From an uncultured Clostridia bacterium (GTDB lineage: Bacteria > Bacillota > Clostridia > Oscillospirales > Acutalibacteraceae): DNA of 11,193 nt. The notes below the pieces were generated by a model. The model did no database searches, had not been told where the DNA came from, and was given only the letters and a program-made list of their open reading frames with translations. The position numbers and the translations under genes are program-made. Location: the NCBI GenBank assembly GCA_945988915.1, contig CAMFTS010000033.1, positions 1-11,193 of the forward strand. Direction: 5' to 3'. This document shows positions 7,272-11,193 of the stretch, piece by piece (positions within the stretch are counted from its first letter, which is position 1; every line of letters begins with the position of its first letter).

Positions 7272-8168
7272 TCAACCGGCACTGTTTGCCTGTGCTTCAG
7301 CTTCTGCCGCCTTTTGTGCCTTTTTTAACATTCTTTTTTGTCTTGATTTATAGCTGAGAAGCTTAGAAACAGCATCTTCAGGTGCACCGACATCACCGAG
7401 TGAAATAGCCTGTGTATTATAAAGACCGTGAAAATCAGTACCGCCGGTCATAAGTAACTTGTTCTTTGTTGCAAGTTTTTTAAGCTGCACCTGCTGATCC
7501 TCATCAGCTGACGGATGCCATACTTCAATACCGTCCAAACCGTTTTCAATAAGTCTCGGAAGTGAATCAAGATTGTCAAACATAAACGGATGAGCAAGGA
7601 CTGCAATTCCGCCTGCGTCATGAATTGCATTGAGAACTTCTTCTATATCAGGATATTTAGGTGTAACAAGAATATTGTTTGGCGAATCGGGTGAGAATAA
7701 TTCGTTATAAAGCTCTCCGTAGATTGAAGTCGTATAACCGCATTCCATAAGAGCCTGCATAATATGCTGCTTATAAATATTAGTGGACCCTGTTGCACAT
7801 TTAATAATAAACTCAGTAGTTAAGTTGAATTTCTTTGCTGCCTGGAGCATCATAATATGAGCGGCTTTTTTTCTTGCAAGAGAGTTCCTGTGACAGAGTC
7901 CTTCAAGTCTGTCGGGCATATCGCTCAAATAGCAAAGCAAATGTACTTTTTTGCCGGTCTGCGTATCGGTTGCAGAAAGCTCAACACCGGGTATTACATT
8001 TACACCGTAGCGTTCACCTATAATCTTACCTCTGACAGTACCTGCAAGGCAGTCATGGTCTGTAATTGCGATAGTTTCCAAGCCTCTCTTTTTTGCCAAT
8101 GAAATCAAATCCTCAATTCCGAGAGAACCGTCAGACAATTTGGTATGGCAATGCAAATCTCCGTTCAC
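7272..8168 (-). CDS. PHP-domain phosphoesterase (TrpH/YciV-like)
   Basis: A metal-dependent phosphoesterase of 298 residues. Proteins of this subfamily act on 3',5'-nucleoside bisphosphates or short RNA 5' ends (RNase AM/YciV type); the substrate here is inferred from family only. Metal ligands are in the expected order: H6 and H8 in DLHCHTKLSDGS, D13, D37-H38-D39 in ITDHD, E63 in PGVELS, H76 in VHLLCY, H193 in VLAHP, and D245/H247 in GGTDFHG. The C-terminus is a Lys/Ala-rich helical tail. It starts with GTG at 8168, supported by GAGGAGG at 8177-8183 (8-nt spacing); the first motif begins at residue 4, leaving little room for a later start. It has its own promoter and leads a two-gene operon. 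Confidence 0.92.
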   Translation of the reverse strand: MNGDLHCHTKLSDGSLGIEDLISLAKKRGLETIAITDHDCLAGTVRGKIIGERYGVNVIPGVELSATDTQTGKKVHLLCYLSDMPDRLEGLCHRNSLARKKAAHIMMLQAAKKFNLTTEFIIKCATGSTNIYKQHIMQALMECGYTTSIYGELYNELFSPDSPNNILVTPKYPDIEEVLNAIHDAGGIAVLAHPFMFDNLDSLPRLIENGLDGIEVWHPSADEDQQVQLKKLATKNKLLMTGGTDFHGLYNTQAISLGDVGAPEDAVSKLLSYKSRQKRMLKKAQKAAEAEAQANSAG

Positions 8169-8265
8169 AAAAATTTCCTCCTCTAACTAAAAACACGTAC
8201 ATTATTAAAAAAAGTGCAAAATCAGCTAAAAATAGCACAAATTTCTGCAATAATATCATATAATT

Positions 8266-8294
8266 ATTATACTCTTGCTTTTTTTAACTTTCAA
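8266..8294 (-). promoter_or_regulatory. promoter of the PHP operon
   Basis: On the - strand TTGAAA (8289-8294) and TATAAT (8266-8271) are separated by 17 nt. Transcription would start near 8259 and give a leader of about 90 nt before the GTG. It is arranged back to back with the tRNA promoter, which fires the other way. Confidence 0.75.
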
Positions 8295-8354
8295 GTGTTT
8301 TTTAGCTAATTTTTTACTACTTTTACATATTTTTTTAATATGCATATTTTTCTG

Positions 8355-8384
8355 TTGACAAAGAACTGAAAAAATGTGTATAAT
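8355..8384 (+). promoter_or_regulatory. promoter of tRNA-Thr
   Basis: TTGACA (8355-8360) and TATAAT (8379-8384) are both perfect, with an 18-nt spacer, about 20 nt before the mature tRNA. Strength fits a stable-RNA gene transcribed alone. Confidence 0.88.
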
Positions 8385-8405
8385 ATCTCTTGCTGAATAA
8401 TAAAT

Positions 8406-8481
8406 GCTGCTATGGCTCAGGTGGTAGAGCACATCCTTGGTAAGGATGAGGTCGGCAGTTCGAGTCTGCCTAGCAGCTCCA
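8406..8481 (+). tRNA. tRNA-Thr (anticodon GGU), CCA encoded
   Basis: A full cloverleaf can be drawn. The acceptor GCTGCTA (8406-8412) pairs with TAGCAGC (8471-8477), the D arm has GCTC/GAGC, and the anticodon stem CATCC/GGATG (8432-8436 with 8444-8448) holds the loop TTGGTAA. The T arm GGCAG/CTGCC holds TTCGAGT. The anticodon GGT (8439-8441) reads ACC and ACU threonine codons. U73 is the discriminator and CCA is encoded at 8479-8481. It is monocistronic, between its own promoter and terminator. Confidence 0.97.
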
Positions 8482-8509
8482 AAAAAGCAGGTTTTGAGCC
8501 TGCTTTTTT
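8481..8509. terminator. terminator after tRNA-Thr, symmetric
   Basis: AAAAAAGCAGG (8481-8491) pairs with CCTGCTTTTTT (8499-8509) around a 7-nt loop. It gives a run of T's on both strands, so it ends the tRNA transcript and can also stop the leftward S51 peptidase operon. The first A is the terminal A of the tRNA CCA. Confidence 0.92.
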
Positions 8510-8578
8510 CTTTTGTAAAATAAATTTTAATATAACGCTTAAGCTTATTTCAAATACAAGAAATGTTCCGCTTACACT

Positions 8579-9331
8579 TTACTTATATAATCTGCCATAT
8601 AATTCATCAATATTCCTAAATTTGTTGCAAATTATGTTTTCAGTAATGTATTCGCCGTTTTTCCAATAGCATTTTTCCGCAACGGAGTTTTCGTCAAGAG
8701 TTAATATTCTATATTGATTATCTACAATTTCTAAAGCTGCATTATCAAGTTGAACAGCAGGTATTTTGTATGTCCGTTTCATCATTTGCCTGACAGATTC
8801 GATTCGCTCAGGTTCTTTTATAATATGAGGTGCGAACAAAATATTAATCAGTCCAAGTCCCGATACTCTGATAAATTGATTCGAATTTGACGAAATTGCT
8901 CTTGAATCAGAATTACCGTAATCACACCAGCAAATACCGCCTGCACTAACGCCACACAAAACCGTATCTTCGTTATAAGCCTCTATAAGCATTTTATCAA
9001 TACCGTAAAGTCTGAATAATCTCATCAGTTTATATGTGTTACCACCGCCGACATAGATAATATCAGCGTCCTTTATTTTTCTGCTTGTTATCTCTCTATC
9101 CTTGATTTCGTTATATCGCAGATAATCAGTTTGACATCCGTAAATACCATTATATATTCCATCCATTATCTCAAAATAATAGTCCGGATAGGAGTTAGCC
9201 AGGCCAATAAAAAGAAATTTGGGCTTTGTTTTGCATGTAAGTTTTATTATTTCTTTATCAAAGGGTGCGGTTTCATATTTTGTATTGTGATGACCGTTTT
9301 CGCCACCGCCAATTGCTACAATCCTTCCCAT
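8579..9331 (-). CDS. S51-family serine peptidase (PepE-like, class I glutamine amidotransferase fold)
   Basis: A 250-residue member of the peptidase S51 group, which includes aspartyl dipeptidase PepE and cyanophycinase; these cut after or around Asp residues. Visible marks are the N-terminal IVAIGGGENG, the DADIIYVGGGNTYKLM strand-turn (88-103) that binds substrate in the family, and the nucleophile elbow GVSAGG with S129. A downstream LFAPH segment gives H169 as a likely catalytic partner. It probably cleaves a small peptide or conjugate in the cytoplasm; the exact substrate is open. The ATG at 9331 is preferred to an in-frame TTG at 9337 because GGAG (9340-9343) lies 8 nt from the ATG. That ribosome site is inside the end of the acetyltransferase gene and only 2 nt separate stop and start, so translation is likely coupled. 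Confidence 0.9.
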   Translation of the reverse strand: MGRIVAIGGGENGHHNTKYETAPFDKEIIKLTCKTKPKFLFIGLANSYPDYYFEIMDGIYNGIYGCQTDYLRYNEIKDREITSRKIKDADIIYVGGGNTYKLMRLFRLYGIDKMLIEAYNEDTVLCGVSAGGICWCDYGNSDSRAISSNSNQFIRVSGLGLINILFAPHIIKEPERIESVRQMMKRTYKIPAVQLDNAALEIVDNQYRILTLDENSVAEKCYWKNGEYITENIICNKFRNIDELYGRLYK

Positions 9332-9333
9332 AA

Positions 9334-9855
9334 TCAAAACTCCAATGTATAAAATTTAGCCTTGAATGTTTGACTGCCGTCTGTTTTTGAATATTCTCCG
9401 TAATGATGAAATTTCAGCCCGCACTTTTCCATAACCTTGCCGGAGCGGGGATTATCTATTGCGTGGTTTGAGCAAATCTTATCAACACCCAATTCTTTGT
9501 TCACAAATTCTATTATTGCTTGCATGGCTTCGGTGCAATAGCCCTTGTGCCAATAATCATAGTGAAGATTATATCCCATACCCCAATAGCCTTCCATTAT
9601 TGCATTGGGCCCGATACCGCCTGTACCGATAACCTTGTTTTCCTCTTTCAAAACAAATGCCCAATTCCACTCTTTTTCATCAACAAGTGTTGATTTTATC
9701 CAATCAATAGTTTGGCTTATATCTGTTAATCTGGGATACGACATATACTTTGCTACCCGTTCATCACTGTTCCAAGAAAAACAAGCCTCTGCGTCATCAA
9801 GTGTAATAGGTCTTAATATCAATCTTTCTGTTTCTAATACGGGTTCCTTATACAT
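9334..9855 (-). CDS. GNAT N-acetyltransferase (RimJ/RimL type)
   Basis: A 173-residue acetyl-CoA-dependent N-acetyltransferase. The start ETERLILRPITLDDAEACFSW (8-28) is the RimJ/RimL signature. The region GYWGMGYNLHYDYWHKGYCTEA (89-110) forms the central strands and the acetyl-CoA pyrophosphate loop. NPRSGKVMEKCGLKFHHYGE (135-154) is the C-terminal motif. Relatives acetylate ribosomal protein N-termini, polyamines, antibiotics or toxic nucleotide-peptide conjugates, so the substrate cannot be assigned. The ATG at 9855 has GGAGG at 9862-9866 with 6-nt spacing. A terminator immediately precedes that site, so expression is probably gated by attenuation. It leads the operon with the S51 peptidase. 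Confidence 0.92.
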   Translation of the reverse strand: MYKEPVLETERLILRPITLDDAEACFSWNSDERVAKYMSYPRLTDISQTIDWIKSTLVDEKEWNWAFVLKEENKVIGTGGIGPNAIMEGYWGMGYNLHYDYWHKGYCTEAMQAIIEFVNKELGVDKICSNHAIDNPRSGKVMEKCGLKFHHYGEYSKTDGSQTFKAKFYTLEF

Positions 9856-9866
9856 TTAATACCTCC

Positions 9867-9910
9867 AAAAAAATAAACCGTTGATGTATATTGCTACACA
9901 TCAACGGTTT
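9867..9910 (-). terminator. leader terminator (attenuator) before the acetyltransferase gene
   Basis: On the - strand AAACCGTTGATGT (9910-9898) pairs perfectly over 13 bp with ACATCAACGGTTT (9887-9875). TATTTTTTT follows directly (9874-9867) and the GGAGG of the acetyltransferase comes next. A Rho-independent terminator in that position ends transcription before the gene unless it is prevented from folding. No - strand gene of normal size lies upstream for it to serve. Confidence 0.85.
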
Positions 9911-9948
9911 TGATTTGTATATAACAATTATCATACCGAAATTGAGTG
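9897..9948 (-). promoter_or_regulatory. predicted antiterminator hairpin
   Basis: CACTCAATTTCGGT (minus strand, 9948-9935) can pair with ACCGTTGATGTG (9908-9897), as CAC/GTG, TCAA/TTGA and CGGT/ACCG with one 1-nt and one 3-nt bulge. This uses the 5' arm of the leader terminator, so the two hairpins exclude each other. The upstream segment is the last five codons of the leader ORF, so a ribosome finishing that ORF would block the antiterminator. Found by eye; the energy was not computed. Confidence 0.5.
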
Positions 9949-10023
9949 CAACAAAAGAATTCCGCTTGAATCACAAACAGAATGATTAGGATTATCAATT
10001 GTCGCACAAATAATGAATTGCAT
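9931..10023 (-). CDS. putative 30-residue leader peptide
   Basis: An ATG at 10023 opens a 30-codon frame ending in TGA at 9931, beginning MQFIICATID and ending ILLLHSISV. AAAGGA at 10034-10039 lies 10 nt upstream, and a promoter would start transcription about 20 nt before the ATG. It holds two Asp codons (10 and 18) and a run of three Leu codons (23-25), any of which might be a stall point. It ends 20 nt before the terminator stem, and its last codons form the antiterminator arm. Short length means the reading frame itself is weak evidence; position is the main support. Confidence 0.5.
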   Translation of the reverse strand: MQFIICATIDNPNHSVCDSSGILLLHSISV

Positions 10024-10049
10024 AATACTTTTTTCCTTTCTTTTTTCAC

Positions 10050-10078
10050 ATACTAACACTAAAATTGTGATTTGTCAA
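10050..10078 (-). promoter_or_regulatory. promoter of the acetyltransferase-peptidase operon
   Basis: On the - strand TTGACA (10073-10078) and TAGTAT (10050-10055) are spaced 17 nt apart. The -35 box is perfect and the -10 box matches 4 of 6. The start would be near 10043, giving a leader of about 190 nt that contains the small ORF, the antiterminator and the terminator. Confidence 0.6.
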
Positions 10079-10156
10079 ATTTATGAATTTACGGATAATA
10101 AGACTGTTTGCTTTTTATAAATTGTTGATAGACTTGGAATTGAACAATAAATAATC

Positions 10157-10185
10157 TTGAATATTTACTGTCCCTGTTGTATAAT
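10157..10185 (+). promoter_or_regulatory. promoter of the antitoxin-Fic operon
   Basis: TTGAAT (10157-10162) and a perfect TATAAT (10180-10185) are spaced 17 nt apart, with a start near 10192, just before the GGAGG site of the antitoxin. It diverges from the acetyltransferase promoter. Confidence 0.75.
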
Positions 10186-10214
10186 ACTATAAAATAAGGT
10201 TGGAGGTTGCAACT

Positions 10215-10379
10215 ATGTCAATAGATAAGGCTATCGACAACGCATCTGCTTCTTTAGAAATGGAAGGTTTATGTGTTTCTGATGAGTTAAAAGCGTTGTT
10301 TATCAGAAAACTTAATAATGAAATCACTATGGAAGAATATATCAAGCTTGCTATGGAATTAAAGGGAGTTAAGATGTAA
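10215..10379 (+). CDS. Fic-inhibiting antitoxin (VbhA/class I type)
   Basis: A 54-residue protein too short for many gene callers. It starts at an ATG with GGAGG at 10202-10206 (8-nt spacing) and its TAA shares one base with the ATG of the fic gene (TAATG). The first helix, IDNASASLEMEGL, contains S13-x-x-x-E17-G18. This fits the (S/T)xxxE(G/N) inhibitory motif, whose glutamate enters the Fic ATP pocket and blocks AMP transfer in class I systems. The remainder (SDELKALFIRKLNNEITMEEYIKLAMELKG) has the second and third helices typical of these antitoxins. Position before the toxin and translational coupling ensure antitoxin is made first. The call rests on motif and context. Confidence 0.85.
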   Translation: MSIDKAIDNASASLEMEGLCVSDELKALFIRKLNNEITMEEYIKLAMELKGVKM

Positions 10380-10984
10380 TGTCTTATAGTATTGATGCTT
10401 TAACAAGTGATTGCTACAAAGGTACAACCTGTTTGATTAACAAATTCAATATCAAGGATGAAAAAATATTAAAGGATTTAGAAACAACGATTACGTTTGG
10501 TAAGATTACCGAGTATAGTCTAAATCCTTTATTTAATACATTCGATGTCAGTCATTACAAAGCTATTCACAGGTATTTATTTGGTGATATTTATGAATGG
10601 GCGGGAGAATACCGTAATGTTGATATGAGCAAGAAAGGTACAAGTTTTGCTAAGGTTGACAGCATTGACGATTTAATGGATAACTGTTTCAAAAGGCTTA
10701 ATGATAATAAATGTTTTCAAGGCTTTAATTTTGATGAATTTATTGACGGTATTGTAGATTTTTACTGTGTTACAAATATGATTCATCCTTTTAGAGAAGG
10801 TAATGGCAGAACTCAAAGAGTGTTTTTAACACAACTCATAAATCTTAATAATTACTCCATTGACTTTTCCGAAATTGATACTGATGATTTAATGCTTGCT
10901 ACTATTCAAGCGGCAAACGGTGTTAACGCTTTTTTGAAGGATATTTTTAAAAATGCAATAAAGATTAACCTCTCTATCAATTAG
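10379..10984 (+). CDS. fic: Fic-domain AMP-transferase toxin
   Basis: A 201-residue Fic/DOC enzyme that transfers AMP from ATP to a target protein hydroxyl. Class I bacterial relatives modify DNA gyrase and topoisomerase IV, though the target here is unproven. The intact motif HPFREGNGRTQR (136-147) supplies the catalytic H136, the metal ligand E140, the phosphate-binding GNGR and R147. The flap GTSFAKV (87-93), which positions the target, and the upstream IHRYLFGDIYEWAGEYRNV (63-81) are standard. It lacks an obvious internal SxxxEG helix at either end, so inhibition is expected from the separate antitoxin just upstream. GGGAG at 10364-10368 precedes the ATG by 10 nt. The enzyme looks active; nothing is truncated. 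Confidence 0.95.
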   Translation: MSYSIDALTSDCYKGTTCLINKFNIKDEKILKDLETTITFGKITEYSLNPLFNTFDVSHYKAIHRYLFGDIYEWAGEYRNVDMSKKGTSFAKVDSIDDLMDNCFKRLNDNKCFQGFNFDEFIDGIVDFYCVTNMIHPFREGNGRTQRVFLTQLINLNNYSIDFSEIDTDDLMLATIQAANGVNAFLKDIFKNAIKINLSIN

Positions 10985-11042
10985 CACAATATAGAAGCAA
11001 ATTCTTAGAAAATAAAAATATTCGATTTTACAGATAAACCGT

Positions 11043-11058
11043 CAGCTCCAAAAAGCAC
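11043..11058 (+). repeat. imperfect copy of the tRNA-Thr 3' end
   Basis: CAGCTCCAAAAA at 11043-11054 is identical to 8474-8485, the last acceptor bases, U73, CCA and following A's of tRNA-Thr. GCA follows in both after a one-base difference in the A-run. Such a repeat is what a tRNA-targeted insertion would leave at its far end. No integrase is present and the match is short, so an att remnant is only a possibility. Confidence 0.4.
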
Positions 11059-11075
11059 GCTTTTGCGTGCTTTTT
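11050..11075. terminator. terminator after fic, symmetric
   Basis: AAAAAGCACGC (11050-11060) pairs with GCGTGCTTTTT (11065-11075) around TTTT, giving T-runs on both strands. It lies about 65 nt after the fic stop and ends that operon. The 10985-11049 gap before it shows no other gene. Confidence 0.92.
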
Positions 11076-11113
11076 GCTTTATATCGCCGTTATCTGATGA
11101 ACAATAAAAAATA

Positions 11114-11142
11114 TTGAAATATAAGAATAAATATGATAAAAT
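11114..11142 (+). promoter_or_regulatory. candidate promoter for the gene at the window edge
   Basis: TTGAAA (11114-11119) and TAAAAT (11137-11142) are spaced 17 nt apart, about 45 nt before the ATG at 11187. The surrounding DNA is very A/T-rich, so chance matches are easy. Confidence 0.45.
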
Positions 11143-11186
11143 TAAATGATTATAAGTAGTATAACAATACATTACGGGAGAGAGCT

Positions 11187-11193
11187 ATGAAAC
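11187..11193 (+). CDS. start of a gene cut by the window end
   Basis: ATG AAA is preceded by GGGAG (11176-11180) with 6-nt spacing and by a candidate promoter. Only two codons are visible, so the product cannot be named. Confidence 0.5.

Noticed and set aside
8190..8259. Possible attenuator in the PHP leader: GTGC/GCAC followed by a T-run on the - strand
   Set aside because: The stem is only 4 bp with a long loop in very A/T-rich DNA, and an inner GCTA/TAGC stem competes with it; too weak to call.
8412..8669. An 85-residue + strand frame beginning MAQVVEHILGKDEVGSSS
   Set aside because: It is a translation of the tRNA-Thr gene and its terminator, a common artefact in databases, and its end overlaps the S51 peptidase gene on the other strand.
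9605..9859. An 84-codon + strand frame opposite the acetyltransferase
   Set aside because: It is antisense to a clear GNAT gene and its protein shows no motif or ribosome site.
10121..10148. ATTGTT...AACAAT inverted repeat just upstream of the Fic module promoter, as a possible operator
   Set aside because: Six A/T-rich base pairs with a 16-nt gap are expected by chance here, and nothing links it to a regulator.
1..11193. CRISPR array, insertion sequence or integrase
   Set aside because: No regularly spaced repeats, no transposase or integrase motifs and no terminal inverted repeats were seen.

Overview
The window looks like chromosomal DNA from a low-GC Firmicute. It is most likely a gut clostridium of the Ruminococcus/Oscillospiraceae type. 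This is inferred from the glgC-glgD-glgA order (the two-subunit ADP-glucose pyrophosphorylase is a Firmicutes trait), the queT gene with a preQ1-type leader, strong AGGAGG-type ribosome sites, TTGACA/TATAAT promoters and A/T-rich spacers. The species cannot be fixed from the sequence alone.

Region 1 (1-3812, + strand) is a glycogen synthesis operon. It holds glgC (its first few codons lie off the window), glgD and glgA, and closes with a strong UUCG-capped terminator. Region 2 (3810-4445, +) has a perfect-consensus promoter, a three-hairpin leader that looks like a preQ1 riboswitch, and the queuosine-precursor transporter gene queT. Region 3 (4449-6674, +) is an OmpR-type response regulator and a VanS/PhoR-like histidine kinase, overlapping by 11 nt. 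They are preceded by a 12-bp inverted repeat that spans the regulator's promoter and ribosome site, and followed by a terminator that serves both strands.

Region 4 (6686-8294, - strand) is a PHP-family phosphoesterase gene followed by an unrecognised 185-codon gene, read from a TTGAAA/TATAAT promoter. Region 5 (8355-8509, +) is a tRNA-Thr(GGU) gene with its own promoter and terminator.

Region 6 (8510-11075) is an accessory-looking segment. On the - strand a RimJ/RimL-type acetyltransferase and an S51 peptidase (PepE-like) form an operon. Its leader holds a possible 30-codon peptide, an intrinsic terminator just before the ribosome site, and a mutually exclusive antiterminator, which is the layout of ribosome-mediated attenuation. 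Divergent on the + strand is a Fic toxin with a 54-residue antitoxin carrying the SxxxEG inhibitory motif. The segment ends near an imperfect copy of the tRNA-Thr 3' end, so it may have been inserted at the tRNA gene. The last seven bases start another + strand gene.
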